The notes: a model not told the origin generated them from the sequence alone. A stretch of 64,000 nt of DNA from Frateuria defendens (GCF_001182895.1 NZ_LFQR01000030.1:51794-115793); one strand, 5' to 3'. Shown: positions 45,405 through 58,238, counted from the first letter of the stretch. Translations and numbers: made by a program.

Positions 45405-45579
45405 GCGTGCGCGAATTGTCCGACTATAGGGGGAGGGGGTGGCGAGTTCGTTAGATGGTCGTTAATAGCGGTGCGGCATTCAGACCGCGTGCGGGCGTTC
45501 ACGGCCACGGCGTGACCGACGTGGCGCCCATAGCGATTACACTGCCACCTTAGGTTCCTTAAGGACGATTCGGCGCGAC

Positions 45580-46263
45580 ATGCTCAAGCGCGACCACGAC
45601 ATCTACGCCAGCCAGCCCATGCGGAGGCTGCTGGCGGACGAGACCGCCGCGTTGACGCCGGAGTTGCGCCGCAGCGCCGGTACCTGGGCCCTGCAGGTCT
45701 CCGCCGCCAGCGTGGACCCGACGCCGAGCCTGCCTACCTTGCGCGGCTGGGTGAACCTGCACGTGGGGGCGACGCGCTACGGCGGTGACCTGGCCGCGCG
45801 CCTGGACGAGCCGCTGCCGTTCCTGCCCGACACCTTCGACCTGATCCTGCTGCGCCACGTGCTGGAAGTCGTGCCGGCGCCGCAGCGGGTGCTCGAGGAA
45901 GCGGCGCGGGTGCTGGCGCCCGGCGGCCTTCTGGTGCTGACCGGCATGCACCCCCTGAGCGGCTGGTTGCCGTGGTGGCTGTGGCGCAGCCGTTCGCGCC
46001 GTCCGACCCTGCGTGCGCCGTTGCTGCTGGAGAGCTGGCTGCGCGGGGCCGATCTTTCGATCGAGCGCGTGCAGCGCGTCGGCCGCGGCTGGCCCGGCGC
46101 GGCAAGGCCCGGCTTTGCCGCGTCCTCGCTCGGCGGCGCCTACCTCCTACTGGCGCGCAAGCGCCAGCTCGCGAGGCCGCTCATCCGTATCCGGCCCAGG
46201 GCCGTGCCCGACCCGGTCGGCGCCGGGCTCGCGCCGGGCGCGCGGCGCAGCGCCGCGGCCTGA
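45580..46263 (+). CDS. SAM-dependent methyltransferase, YafS-like
   Basis: 227 residues. The Rossmann core is partly visible: LPFLPDTFDLILLRHVLEVVPAPQRVLEEAARVLAPGGLLVLTGMHPLSGW is the motif II-III region of class I methyltransferases (Methyltransf_11-like). The usual glycine-rich motif I near the N-terminus is degenerate (WVNLHVGAT), as in YafS relatives. Position between gloB and rnhA equals that of E. coli yafS, supporting the call. The target is unknown. The C-terminal 30 residues are Arg/Pro/Ala-rich. Confidence 0.82.
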   Translation: MLKRDHDIYASQPMRRLLADETAALTPELRRSAGTWALQVSAASVDPTPSLPTLRGWVNLHVGATRYGGDLAARLDEPLPFLPDTFDLILLRHVLEVVPAPQRVLEEAARVLAPGGLLVLTGMHPLSGWLPWWLWRSRSRRPTLRAPLLLESWLRGADLSIERVQRVGRGWPGAARPGFAASSLGGAYLLLARKRQLARPLIRIRPRAVPDPVGAGLAPGARRSAAA

Positions 46264-46293
46264 GCCGATGGATTTTTTTCTGCAAGAGCAATC

Positions 46294-46737
46294 ATGACTG
46301 AAGTCGAAGCGTTTACCGATGGGGCTTGCCTGGGCAATCCCGGCCCCGGCGGCTGGGCCGCCCTGTTGCGATCCAAGGGTGTCGAGCGAATGCTGGCCGG
46401 CGGCGAGCCGGCGACCACCAACAACCGCATGGAGCTGATGGCGGCGATCGGCGCGCTGGAAGCGCTCAAGCGCCCCTGCCGCGTGTCGCTGGTGACCGAT
46501 TCGCGCTACGTGATGCAGGGCATCGAGGAATGGGTGCCCAAGTGGCGCGCCAACGGCTGGCGCACCGCCGACAAGAAGCCGGTGAAGAACCAGGACCTGT
46601 GGCAGCGCCTCGCCGCCGCGGTCGACCCGCATGTGGTGCGCTGGCAATGGGTGCGCGGCCACAATGGCCACCCGGAGAACGAGCGCGTCGACCAGGCCGC
46701 GCGCGCGCAGGCCGAACAGTACAGGAGCAAGGCGTGA
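46294..46737 (+). CDS. rnhA: Ribonuclease HI
   Basis: 147-residue endonuclease that cuts RNA in RNA-DNA hybrids. The acidic set is Asp9 ([11 protein letters not shown]), Glu47 (NNRMELMA) and Asp69 (VTDSRYV), with the later His-loop [17 protein letters not shown]. Length is usual for type HI. Its stop overlaps the dnaQ GTG start. Confidence 0.97.
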   Translation: MTEVEAFTDGACLGNPGPGGWAALLRSKGVERMLAGGEPATTNNRMELMAAIGALEALKRPCRVSLVTDSRYVMQGIEEWVPKWRANGWRTADKKPVKNQDLWQRLAAAVDPHVVRWQWVRGHNGHPENERVDQAARAQAEQYRSKA

Positions 46738-47459
46738 GGCAGATCGTCCTAGATACCGAGACCACCGGCCTGGAAGTGCGCCAGGGCCATCGCCTGATCG
46801 AAATCGCCTGCGTCGAGATGATCGAGCGCCGTCCTTCCGGGCGGCACTACCAGACTTACTTGAACCCCGACCGCGCGATCGACGAGGGTGCCAAGCAGGT
46901 CACCGGCATCGAGGACGAGTTCCTGCTCGACAAGCCGCGCTTCGCCGACGTGGTGGAGGAGTTCCTCGCTTTCATCGACGGCGCCGAGCTGATCATCCAC
47001 AACGCGAGCTTCGACGTGGGCTTCCTCGACGCCGAGCTGGGCCGCGTCGATGCCGGCCGCATCGCCGACCGCTGCAGCGTGCTCGACACCCTGGCCATGG
47101 CGCGCGAGCGCTATCCCGGCCAGCGCAACAACCTGGACGCGCTGTGCAAGCGCCTGGGCGTGGACAACTCCGCCCGCGACCTGCACGGCGGCCTGATCGA
47201 CGCCCAGCTGCTGGCCGAGGTGTACCTGGCCATGACCTCCGGCCAGGTCGCGCTGGACCTCGGCTTCGAGGGCGCGGCGGAAGAGCGGGCCACGGCGGTG
47301 GTGATGCCGGCGGTGCTGACGCGCCGCCCGCGTGTGCTGCGGGCCAGCGAGGCGGAAACGGCGGCGCACGAGGCGCGGCTGGATGCGCTGGACAAGTCCG
47401 CGGCGGGCGGCAGCCTGTGGCGGCGGACGGAAGAGGAGCCGGCCGCCGCGGTCAGCTGA
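46734..47459 (+). CDS. dnaQ: DNA polymerase III epsilon subunit (proofreading exonuclease)
   Basis: 241 residues. DEDDh 3'-5' exonuclease: Exo [11 protein letters not shown] (Asp7, Glu9), Exo [15 protein letters not shown], Exo III-epsilon [16 protein letters not shown] with the His and Asp. The start is GTG at 46734, overlapping the rnhA TGA and placed behind AGGAG at 46722-46726. The C-terminal part (about 180-241) would bind the polymerase alpha subunit. Its end overlaps the convergent phosphatase gene by eight bases. Confidence 0.96.
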   Translation: MRQIVLDTETTGLEVRQGHRLIEIACVEMIERRPSGRHYQTYLNPDRAIDEGAKQVTGIEDEFLLDKPRFADVVEEFLAFIDGAELIIHNASFDVGFLDAELGRVDAGRIADRCSVLDTLAMARERYPGQRNNLDALCKRLGVDNSARDLHGGLIDAQLLAEVYLAMTSGQVALDLGFEGAAEERATAVVMPAVLTRRPRVLRASEAETAAHEARLDALDKSAAGGSLWRRTEEEPAAAVS

Positions 47460-48153
47460 AGCGGGCGAGCACCGCCGTCACGTTGTCGTCGGCGCCGTGG
47501 TCCAGCGCGCCCAGCAGGAGGTGGTCGACGCATTCCTGCGCGGCCAGTTCCCTGCGGGCGACGATGCCGCCGATGGCGGCGTCGTCCAGCGGGCCGGTGA
47601 GGCCGTCGCTGCACAGCAGGAAGGTCATGCCGGGCTGGCAGCTGCCGCGCGCCATGCCGATGTGCAGCGCTTCGGGCTGCGTGATGCCCAGCGCCTGCGT
47701 CAGCACGTTGCGCCGGGGATGGTGCGAGGCCAGGGCGGGGTCGAGCTGGCCCGACTGCACCAGCGACTGCACCAGCGAATGGTCGTGGCTGACCTGGCGC
47801 AGCTCGCGGTGCCAGAGATACACGCGGCTGTCGCCCACCCAGGCGACCTCGTAACGGTTGCCCTGCACGTGCAGCGCGGCGATCGTGGTGCCCATCGGCA
47901 GGGCGTCGTCGCCCTGGCGGGAGTGGGCGATCAGGCGCTCGTCGGCGCGGCGCACGGCCTCGACCAGGCCGTGGCCACGGGCCACCAGTTCCACCAGCGT
48001 GTCGCGCGCCAGCGCCGAGGCCAGCTCGCCGTGCTCGTGGCCGCCCATGCCGTCGGCGACCAGGAACAGGCCGAGCGAGGCGTCGGCGTAATAGGTGTCC
48101 TCGTTGCGCTGGCGGCGCAGGCCGACGTGCGTACCGTGTCCGAATTCGATCAT
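47452..48153 (-). CDS. PPM-type serine/threonine protein phosphatase (Stp1/PrpC-like)
   Basis: 233 residues. PP2C motifs in order: RRQRNEDTYYADASLGLFLVADGMGGHEHGELAS (metal Asp in the DGMGG), PMGTTIAAL, VAWVGDSRVYLWH, NVLTQALGI, LLCSDGLTGPLDD and [14 protein letters not shown] cytosolic manganese/magnesium phosphatase that reverses Ser/Thr phosphorylation, in type VI secretion or other kinase systems elsewhere; no kinase is near here. Tail-to-tail with dnaQ, overlapping by eight bases. Confidence 0.95.
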   Translation of the reverse strand: MIEFGHGTHVGLRRQRNEDTYYADASLGLFLVADGMGGHEHGELASALARDTLVELVARGHGLVEAVRRADERLIAHSRQGDDALPMGTTIAALHVQGNRYEVAWVGDSRVYLWHRELRQVSHDHSLVQSLVQSGQLDPALASHHPRRNVLTQALGITQPEALHIGMARGSCQPGMTFLLCSDGLTGPLDDAAIGGIVARRELAAQECVDHLLLGALDHGADDNVTAVLARFS

Positions 48154-48331
48154 GACGCGCTTGCAGTGGTGGGCCGGGTCAGCATGATGGATGAGGCGGG
48201 GTTGCGCAAAGTGAATGCCGGCGACCGGCCCTTACGTACGGCGTGCCGCAGGAAGGCTGGCCGGACGAGGTCAGGCGCGATGTGCCGGCCTGCACATCCA
48301 TGCCGGCGGACTGGTGCACGGGTTTCCACCT

Positions 48332-48356
48332 AAACAAAACGCCCCCGAGGGGGCGC
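48332..48356 (-). terminator. Terminator of tRNA-Ser
   Basis: On the minus strand CGCCCCC-TC-GGGGGCG (48355 to 48340) followed by TTTTGTTT, 11 bases after the tRNA. Confidence 0.88.
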
Positions 48357-48366
48357 TTTGCTTGAA

Positions 48367-48456
<90 letters not shown>

Positions 48457-48534
48457 GAAAGGGTGCGTGGTCCACGCGAGCCGGCAATTCTACGTGCTGC
48501 GCAGGGCCGTGACAACTGGAAGCGGGAGGGGGGC

Positions 48535-48559
48535 GCGGGGTGGCGTGGCTCCACCCCGC
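48535..48559 (-). terminator. Possible terminator after ppsA
   Basis: GCGGGGTGG (48535-48543) and CCACCCCGC (48551-48559) form nine pairs, 17 bases after the ppsA stop. No T tract follows, so it may only be a 3'-end stabilising stem. Confidence 0.45.
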
Positions 48560-48575
48560 AGGCCGCGCCGGAAGC

Positions 48576-50951
<2,376 letters not shown>

Positions 50952-51190
50952 GGGAAGCTCCTTCGGGAGACGCGTAGTGATGAATCGTGCGGGAGGCGGC
51001 CTGAAAGCGCCCGGAAATCAGGCCCGCGAAAATTGGTATTGTCCGCCTGCGCTGGTGCAAGGCACAAGAAGACCAATGCGTGCGGCAGCTGTGCCAACTG
51101 CATACCAGTCAGCCGAGAGTCAAGCCAGGACAGGTCATTCCGGTTGCGCTATGGTGCAGCTGGAATCCATTCCGACAGCTGGGAAAGCGT

Positions 51191-52006
51191 ATGCAGCGCA
51201 CGGTCTTCTTCATCTCCGATTCCACTGGTATTACCGCCGAGACAATCGGGAACAGCATCCTGGCGCAATTCGACCTGGTTGGCTTCGACCGTCACCGGCT
51301 GCCCTTCATCGACACCGTGCAGAAGGCGGAGGCCGCGGCCCTGCGCATCAAGACCCGCTATGCCCAGACCGGAGAGCGGCCGATCGTGGTCAACACCATG
51401 GCCGACCGCGGCCTGTGCGAGACGGTGGCCGCCAGCGGCGCGCTGATGCTGGACGTGTTCGCGCCGTTCATCGGCCGGCTGGAAGAAGAGCTCGGCACCA
51501 AGCGCTCCGGCGCGGTGAACCGCCTGCACGGGCTGGTGGATTTCGAGAAGTACGAGGCGCGCATCAACGCCACCAACTATGCGCTGTCGCACGACGATGG
51601 CATCGACGTCGACTATGCCCAGGCCGACCTGATCCTGGTCGGCGTGTCGCGCTCGGGCAAGACGCCGACCTGCCTGTACATGGCCTTGCATTACGGGGTG
51701 AGCGCCGCCAACTATCCCCTGACCGACGATGACCTCGACAAGCTGGAACTGCCAGCGCGCCTGCGCCCCTATCGGGATCGCCTGTTCGGCCTCACCATCG
51801 ACCCGGAACGGCTGGCGCAGATCCGCGAACAGCGGCGGCCGGGCAGCCGTTATGCGACGCTGCAGCAGTGCCGCTGGGAGTTGGACCAGGCGGATCGTCT
51901 GTTGCGCCGGGCGGGGATTGCGTGCCTCAACACCACGCACGTGTCGATCGAGGAAATCGCCAGCAAGATTCTCGACCGCTTCGGCATCGAGCGGACCATG
52001 TTCTGA
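51191..52006 (+). CDS. ppsR: PEP synthase regulatory protein (bifunctional kinase / pyrophosphorylase)
   Basis: 271 residues. Uses ADP to phosphorylate, and phosphate to dephosphorylate, the regulatory Thr of PpsA. DUF299 family pattern: FFISDSTGITAETIGNSILAQF, P-loop GVSRSGKTPTCLYMA (about 150-165), and LTIDPERLAQIREQRRPGS. ATG 51191 matches the family start; the frame upstream lacks coding character. Divergent from its target ppsA with about 240 bases between, which must hold both promoters; I could not pick clear hexamers there. Confidence 0.95.
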   Translation: MQRTVFFISDSTGITAETIGNSILAQFDLVGFDRHRLPFIDTVQKAEAAALRIKTRYAQTGERPIVVNTMADRGLCETVAASGALMLDVFAPFIGRLEEELGTKRSGAVNRLHGLVDFEKYEARINATNYALSHDDGIDVDYAQADLILVGVSRSGKTPTCLYMALHYGVSAANYPLTDDDLDKLELPARLRPYRDRLFGLTIDPERLAQIREQRRPGSRYATLQQCRWELDQADRLLRRAGIACLNTTHVSIEEIASKILDRFGIERTMF

Positions 52007-52037
52007 ACCTATTCGTTTGAGGAGGCAGCGACTGTCC

Positions 52038-52529
52038 ATGCGGGCCGTGCTCGACCAACGCAGTGCTCTGTTGCCCGGCCGCTTCGGTTTCCTGATGGGG
52101 CTGTACGCGGAGAACTACCACCGGCTGGCGCGGCTGTTCGCGCCGGCGCAGCTGGCGCCTGGGCGCTACGTGTCGAGCGTGGACGACGGGCTGGACGTAC
52201 ATCTGCATGTGCAGGAGCGCCATCCCTATACGCTGGAGCTGGAACTCACCTACGCCATGGTGGACGAGCACACCGGGCTGCGTGCGCCGTCGGCGCAGCT
52301 GCGCATGTATACGGACGCGCACGTGGCCGAGGCGTTGCACTGCCATCCGGGGCGACACCTGTGGCAGGTGCTGGGGCCGTTCCCGCCGGCGCACACCGTG
52401 CTGCAGCACCGGCTGCGTATGAACGGCTTTCTCTCGCGCTGGCTGGAATACCTCGCCGAGCAGGGGCATTCGATCGGCACGCTCGAGCGCGAGGAAGAGG
52501 CGGCGATCCGGGCGATCGACCAGCCTTGA
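52038..52529 (+). CDS. DUF1249 (YqiB-like) protein
   Basis: 163 residues. The pattern FLMGLYAENYHRLARLF, GRYVSSVDDGLDVHLHVQERHPYTLELELTYAM and HVAEALHCHPGRHLWQVLG matches the DUF1249 family of small soluble gammaproteobacterial proteins (E. coli YqiB), function unknown. GAGGAGG lies 12 bases before the ATG. It follows ppsR by 31 bases, so probably shares its transcript. Confidence 0.88.
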   Translation: MRAVLDQRSALLPGRFGFLMGLYAENYHRLARLFAPAQLAPGRYVSSVDDGLDVHLHVQERHPYTLELELTYAMVDEHTGLRAPSAQLRMYTDAHVAEALHCHPGRHLWQVLGPFPPAHTVLQHRLRMNGFLSRWLEYLAEQGHSIGTLEREEEAAIRAIDQP

Positions 52530-52569
52530 GTCGTGACCAGCCCTGAGTCGTGTTGGCCGGCTTCGCGCG

Positions 52570-52598
52570 GGCAACAAAAAACCCGCTTGCGCGGGTCC
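52570..52598 (-). terminator. Terminator of the leftward tRNA operon
   Basis: On the minus strand ACCCGC-GCAA-GCGGGT (52596 to 52581) followed by TTTTTGTTG, ten bases after tRNA-Asp. The same stem may also stop the DUF1249 transcript. Confidence 0.85.
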
Positions 52599-52607
52599 TT
52601 CGTAAAG

Positions 52608-52684
52608 TGGCGGAGCGGACGGGACTCGAACCCGCGACCTCCGGCGTGACAGGCCAGCATTCTAACCAGCTGAACTACCGCTCC
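52608..52684 (-). tRNA. tRNA-Asp(GTC), copy 2
   Basis: 77 bases with CCA, acceptor GGAGCGG / CCGCTCC, anticodon loop CTGTCAC. Last gene of the Ala-Glu-Asp operon; nearly identical to the copy at 40306. Confidence 0.97.
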
Positions 52685-52724
52685 GCATTGTTGTTCCAGC
52701 TTGCCGACATCGATGTTCCGATGT

Positions 52725-52800
52725 TGGCGTCCCCACGGGGATTCGAACCCCGGTCGCCACCGTGAAAGGGTGATGTCCTAGGCCTCTAGACGATGGGGAC
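52725..52800 (-). tRNA. tRNA-Glu(TTC)
   Basis: 76 bases with CCA. Acceptor GTCCCCA / TGGGGAC; anticodon loop CTTTCAC, anticodon TTC. Middle gene of the leftward tRNA operon. Confidence 0.97.
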
Positions 52801-52807
52801 GTCTAAT

Positions 52808-52883
52808 TGGTGGAGCCAGGCGGGATCGAACCGCCGACCTCCTGCATGCCATGCAGGCGCTCTCCCAGCTGAGCTATGGCCCC
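52808..52883 (-). tRNA. tRNA-Ala(GGC)
   Basis: 76 bases with CCA. Acceptor GGGGCCA / TGGCTCC (one G-U), anticodon stem CCTGC/GCAGG, loop ATGGCAT, anticodon GGC. First gene of the operon, about 20 bases after the promoter. Confidence 0.97.
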
Positions 52884-52902
52884 GTGCCTCTGGAAGCCCG
52901 AA

Positions 52903-52931
52903 AGAATACGGTGGGGTTGCAGGTCCGTCAA
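52903..52931 (-). promoter_or_regulatory. Promoter of the tRNA-Ala-Glu-Asp operon
   Basis: Minus strand: -35 TTGACG (52931-52926), 17-base spacer, -10 TATTCT (52908-52903). Well placed for a start about 10 bases before tRNA-Ala. Confidence 0.8.
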
Positions 52932-53109
52932 GCGCTCGTTGCGAAAATTTTCAAAAATTTTGATCGATCCGGTTCCGCATCGGCGCATGCGGGCTTCCTC
53001 GGCGAGCGAGCTCGGCAGAGGCGAAGGAGCGATCTGCACGGGGCCGTGATGCAGCGTGGCCGCCTTCGCGCTATTGATAGTCCCGAATGCCATTCACGGC
53101 GGGCCGCCC

Positions 53110-54879
53110 ATGCACGCGCTGCAATTCATCCAGGACCTGGCCACGGTGATGCTGGTTGCAGGCCTGACCACGGTGATCTTCCAGCGCCTGCACCAGCCGG
53201 TGGTGCTCGGCTACATCATCGCGGGCGTGCTGGTCGGGCCGCACACCTTTCCGGTGGTGGCGATCCACGACGAGGACAGCATCCGCACGCTGTCGGAACT
53301 CGGCATGATCCTGCTGCTGTTCGCGCTGGGCCTGGAGTTCAGCATCAAGAAGCTGCGCGCGGTGGGCAGCACGGCGCTGGTGGCGGCCACCGGCGAGATC
53401 GTGCTGATGCTGTGGCTCGGCTACGAGATCGGCCGCTTCTTCGGCTGGCGGCCGATGGACGCGCTGTTCCTCGGCGCGATGCTGTCGATCTCCTCCACCA
53501 CCATCATCATGAAGGCGCTGGAGGAGCTCGACCTCAAGCGCGAACGCTTCGCGCAGCTGATCTTCGGCATCCTGATCGTGGAGGACGTGCTGGCCATCGT
53601 GCTGATGGCGCTGCTCACCGGCATCGCCAGCACCGGCGGACTGGACGCCAGCCAGGCGTTCGCCGCGGTCGGCCGCCTGACCCTGTTCCTGGTGGTGTCG
53701 CTGGTGGTGGGCCTGCTGCTGGTGCCGCGGGTGGTGGACTACATCGCCAAGGTCAGCCGCAACGACGTGCTGCTGGTGGCGGTGCTGGGCTTGCTGTTCG
53801 GCTTCTGCCTGCTGGTCTCGGAGCTGGGCTACAGCGTGGCACTGGGCGCCTTCATGATCGGCGCGATGGTCGGCGAGGCGGACAGCCTGGTGCGCATCGA
53901 GCGCATCGTGATGCCGGTGCGCGACATGTTCAGCGCGATCTTCTTCGTCGCCATCGGCATGCTGATCGACCCCCGGCTGCTGGTGGATTACGCGCTGCCG
54001 ATCACGGTGGTGACCGTCGCCGTGGTGCTGGGCAAGGTGGTCACCTGCAGTTTCGGCAGCTTCGTTTCCGGCAACGACGGGCGCACGTCGCTGCGGGTGG
54101 GCATGGGCATGGCGCAGATCGGCGAGTTCTCCTTCGTGATCGCCTCGCTGGGCCTGAGCCTCAAGGTCACCTCGGATTTCCTCTATCCGGTCGCGGTGGC
54201 GGTGTCCTCGATCACCACCTTGCTCACGCCCTACCTGATCCGTTTCTCGGACCCTCTCGCCGGGCTGTTGGGGCGGGCGACGCCGCGCGGCGTCGGCGGT
54301 GCGCTGCGGGCCTACACCGACTGGATGGGCAGCCTGAGCCTGAGCGGGCAGGGCGCGGCGGTGGCGAAGATGATCCGCCGCCTGGTGTGGCACGTGATCA
54401 TCAACATGGTGCTGGTGGTGGCGGTGTTCATCATCATGGCCTTCCTGCACCGGCGCGGGATGTTCCAGTTCGACGTGCTGGACGGGCATCCGCAGGTACG
54501 GCGCAGCCTGGCCTGGTCGCTGGCCGCGCTGCTGTCGCTGCCGATGATCGTGGCCGCCTACCGCAAGGCCGCCGCGCTGGGCATGGTGCTGGCCGAGCTC
54601 GGCATTCCCGAGCGCATCGGCGGCACGTACAACTTCCGCATCCGCGGCGTGCTGGCGCGCATCATCCCGCTGGCGGTGCTGTGGATGCTGGGGCTGCTGG
54701 TGGCGGCGCTGGCCTCCACCATCTTGCCGCCGCGCGAGGTGGCGATCGTGCTGGTGCTGATCGGGCTGGTGCTGACCTGGCTGCTGTGGCGGGTGCTGGT
54801 GCAGGTGCACGCGCGCCTGCAGGCGGCCTTGCGCGACACGCTGGATAAGCCCAGAAGCCCCCACGACGGCCATGCCTGA
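53110..54879 (+). CDS. CPA2-family cation/proton antiporter (KefC/YbaL-like, no TrkA domain)
   Basis: 589 residues. The first about 380 residues are the 12-13-helix antiporter core: FQRLHQPVVLGYIIAGVLVGP, LLLFALGLEFSIKKL, SISSTTIIMKALEE, ILIVEDVLAIVLMA (the ion-site Asp) and MGMAQIGEFSFVIASLGL. Instead of a TrkA-N nucleotide domain, the C-terminal part has three more membrane segments (about 445-465, 485-505, 525-570). That arrangement points to a monovalent cation/proton antiporter of the KefB/YbaL kind without the NAD-binding gate. ATG 53110 (MHALQFIQDLATVML) is chosen over a GTG at 53056. Ion specificity unknown. Confidence 0.9.
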   Translation: MHALQFIQDLATVMLVAGLTTVIFQRLHQPVVLGYIIAGVLVGPHTFPVVAIHDEDSIRTLSELGMILLLFALGLEFSIKKLRAVGSTALVAATGEIVLMLWLGYEIGRFFGWRPMDALFLGAMLSISSTTIIMKALEELDLKRERFAQLIFGILIVEDVLAIVLMALLTGIASTGGLDASQAFAAVGRLTLFLVVSLVVGLLLVPRVVDYIAKVSRNDVLLVAVLGLLFGFCLLVSELGYSVALGAFMIGAMVGEADSLVRIERIVMPVRDMFSAIFFVAIGMLIDPRLLVDYALPITVVTVAVVLGKVVTCSFGSFVSGNDGRTSLRVGMGMAQIGEFSFVIASLGLSLKVTSDFLYPVAVAVSSITTLLTPYLIRFSDPLAGLLGRATPRGVGGALRAYTDWMGSLSLSGQGAAVAKMIRRLVWHVIINMVLVVAVFIIMAFLHRRGMFQFDVLDGHPQVRRSLAWSLAALLSLPMIVAAYRKAAALGMVLAELGIPERIGGTYNFRIRGVLARIIPLAVLWMLGLLVAALASTILPPREVAIVLVLIGLVLTWLLWRVLVQVHARLQAALRDTLDKPRSPHDGHA

Positions 54880-55071
54880 TGAGCCCGCTGGACGTTTTGA
54901 CGCGGAAAGCGCCGTTCCGTGACGGCGTCGATGAACCTTTGCCGCAAAGGGCTGTCCCATATCCCGGTGCCGTTGCCAAAGACACGGAGAGGGCTTCACA
55001 ATGCCTTGCCTGCCTCCGAGGGGAGGCCACCTCCGGCCTCGCCGGGACATTCAAACACGAGGGAGTTTCGA

Positions 55072-55836
55072 ATGAAGCATGTTCTTCGTCCCACGCTGAC
55101 GGCGGCCGCGATGGCTGTCGCGCTGGGCATGGCCGCGGGCGTTCAGGCCCAGGCCGCCAAGTCGGGTGCCGCGGCCGCTCCGGTCGACAAGGCCAAGGCC
55201 AGCTACGTGGTCGGTTGGGATCTGGCCAGCTCGCTGCCGCCGCTGGTGCGCGAGGAAGTGGACCCGGCCACCGTGGCGCGCGCGCTGCAGTCCGCCCTGT
55301 CCGGCCAGAAGCCGACCATGAGCGAGGCCGAGTACAAGTCCACGCGCGAGGCCTTCGTGGCCCAGTTGCAGGCTCGTGCCAAGGCCGAGTACGCGCAGGC
55401 GGCCTCCAAGAACAAGGCCGAGGGCGACGCCTTCATCGCCAAGAACAAGAGCGCGGCGGGCGTGAAGACCACCGCCTCGGGCCTGCAGTACCAGGTGATC
55501 AGCCAGGGCACCGGCCCGCGCCCGGGCCCGAACGACACCGTGCAGGTGAACTACACCGGCACCTTCATCAACGGCGAGAAGTTCGACGCCTCGGCCGATC
55601 ATCCGGGCGGCGGCCCGGCCCCGATCCCGCTGGCGAACGTCATCCCGGGCTTCCGCGAGGGCCTGCAGCTGATGCAGACCGGCGGCCACTACAAGCTGTT
55701 CATCCCGTCGAACCTGGCCTACGGCGCGCAGCCGCAGAACGGCTTCCCGCCGAACCAGACGATCATCTTCGACGTGACCCTGGTGAAGACCGGCCCGACC
55801 CCGGCCGGCCAGCCGCAGCAGGGCGGCGCCAAGTAA
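55072..55836 (+). CDS. FkpA-like FKBP-type peptidyl-prolyl isomerase
   Basis: 254 residues. Signal peptide MKHVLRPTLTAAAMAVALGMAAGVQAQA with cleavage near 28; helical dimerisation domain (about 40-125, SYVVGWDLASSLPPL, YKSTREAFVAQLQARAKAEYAQ); FKBP domain (about 135-238, VQVNYTGTFINGEKFDAS, VIPGFREGLQLMQTGGHYKLFIP, LAYGAQ). Helps fold periplasmic proteins. GAGGGAG precedes the ATG. The upstream gap holds a CCTTTGCCGCAAAGG dyad (54936-54950) and a weak sigma-E-like match (54933-54959). Confidence 0.93.
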   Translation: MKHVLRPTLTAAAMAVALGMAAGVQAQAAKSGAAAAPVDKAKASYVVGWDLASSLPPLVREEVDPATVARALQSALSGQKPTMSEAEYKSTREAFVAQLQARAKAEYAQAASKNKAEGDAFIAKNKSAAGVKTTASGLQYQVISQGTGPRPGPNDTVQVNYTGTFINGEKFDASADHPGGGPAPIPLANVIPGFREGLQLMQTGGHYKLFIPSNLAYGAQPQNGFPPNQTIIFDVTLVKTGPTPAGQPQQGGAK

Positions 55837-55858
55837 GCGCTTTCCGCCATCGGTCGTG

Positions 55859-55893
55859 CGAAGGGGGCGAAGCGATTCGCCCCCTTCGTTTTT
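55859..55893 (+). terminator. Rho-independent terminator of the FkpA-like gene
   Basis: CGAAGGGGGCGAA (55859-55871), GCGA, TTCGCCCCCTTCG (55876-55888), then TTTTT. Confidence 0.93.
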
Positions 55894-55968
55894 CCCGTCG
55901 CTGCTGCAGCCCGTCCGCGGCGGCGCTGCTAGAATCGGCGATTACCCGATTTCGGAACCCGCATCGAC

Positions 55969-57306
<1,338 letters not shown>

Positions 57307-57308
57307 CG

Positions 57309-57527
57309 ATGGCCGAGGCATCCTTCGAGCAGCGGATGGAGGAGCTGGAAGTGCGGCTCACCTTCATCGACGATACGGTGAACGCGCTGGCTTCGGCCGA
57401 TGCGGAGCAGTCGCTGCGCATCGCCCAGCTCGAGCGACTGGTGCGCGACCTGCGCGCCGAGTTGTCGACGCTGCGCCTGTCGCAGGGCCACGACCCGCAC
57501 AGCGAGCCGCCGCCGCCGCATTACTGA
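57309..57527 (+). CDS. slyX: SlyX family protein
   Basis: 72 residues, a short coiled coil (EQRMEELEVRLTFIDDTVNALASADAEQSLRIAQLERLVRDL) followed by the Pro-rich tail ending HSEPPPPHY, the SlyX hallmark. Function not established. It lies three bases after ugd; the longer open frame upstream is a shadow of ugd. Confidence 0.93.
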   Translation: MAEASFEQRMEELEVRLTFIDDTVNALASADAEQSLRIAQLERLVRDLRAELSTLRLSQGHDPHSEPPPPHY

Positions 57528-57561
57528 CTGACCTGTCCGACGCACACAGCAACGAACCGAT

Positions 57562-58110
57562 ATGTCCAATTCCCTGCGCGACCAGCTGCTCAAGAGCGGC
57601 ATCGTCAAACAGTTCCGCGAAGAAAAGCAGGCCCAGCCCGCCAAGGGCGAGCGCCGCCCGGGCGGCGGCAGGCCGCCGGCGAAGCGCCCGCCGCGGCCGG
57701 CGGGGGGCGAGATCGACCTCGCCAAGGCCTATGCCATGCGCGCGCAGTCCGACGCCGCCGAGCGCCGGCGTGCCGAGCAGGAGGCGGCTGAGCAGGCGCG
57801 GCTGAAACGCGAGCGCAAGGCGAGGCTGCAGAAACTGCTGGAAGGGCAGGCGCTCAACAAGGCCGAGGCGGAGCTGGCGCGTCATTTCGAATACGGTGGC
57901 AAGATCCGCCGCGTGCACGTCGACGCCGAGCAGCTGGCGGCGATCAACGCCGGCCAACTCGGCGTGGTGCAGCAGAACGGCCGCTACCTGCTGGTGAGCC
58001 TGGCCGTTGCCGAGCAGGTGCGCGAGATCGATCCGCATCACCTTGCCCTGCTGGTCGATCCGGCGGCCAAGGGTGAGGAAGACGACGTGCCCGACGACCT
58101 GATGTGGTGA
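57562..58110 (+). CDS. DUF2058 (YaiL-like) nucleoprotein/polynucleotide-associated protein
   Basis: 182 residues. N-terminal SLRDQLLKSGIVKQFREEKQ, a basic Pro/Arg/Gly-rich segment, a charged coiled coil with many Arg/Glu/Ala (about 55-95), and the C-terminal IRRVHVDAEQLAAINAGQLGVVQQNGRYLLV block match DUF2058 (E. coli YaiL). Annotated elsewhere as polynucleotide-associated; the role is not established. 34 bases after slyX, probably the same transcript. Confidence 0.9.
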   Translation: MSNSLRDQLLKSGIVKQFREEKQAQPAKGERRPGGGRPPAKRPPRPAGGEIDLAKAYAMRAQSDAAERRRAEQEAAEQARLKRERKARLQKLLEGQALNKAEAELARHFEYGGKIRRVHVDAEQLAAINAGQLGVVQQNGRYLLVSLAVAEQVREIDPHHLALLVDPAAKGEEDDVPDDLMW

Positions 58111-58238
58111 GGACGCGGCGAGGGCGTCGGTACGGACGGGCCGTCCGACGCCTCATGCCGCTCTAGGAGCGCGGGCGCGCCGCCACTTCGTCGGCATCGC
58201 CGGCCGGGGATGCTGCGGCGCGCCGGCCGGCGGTCGTC

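Noticed and set aside
45405..45579. Small gene between gloB and the methyltransferase
   Set aside because: No frame with a start and ribosome site; 175 bases is a normal divergent promoter region.
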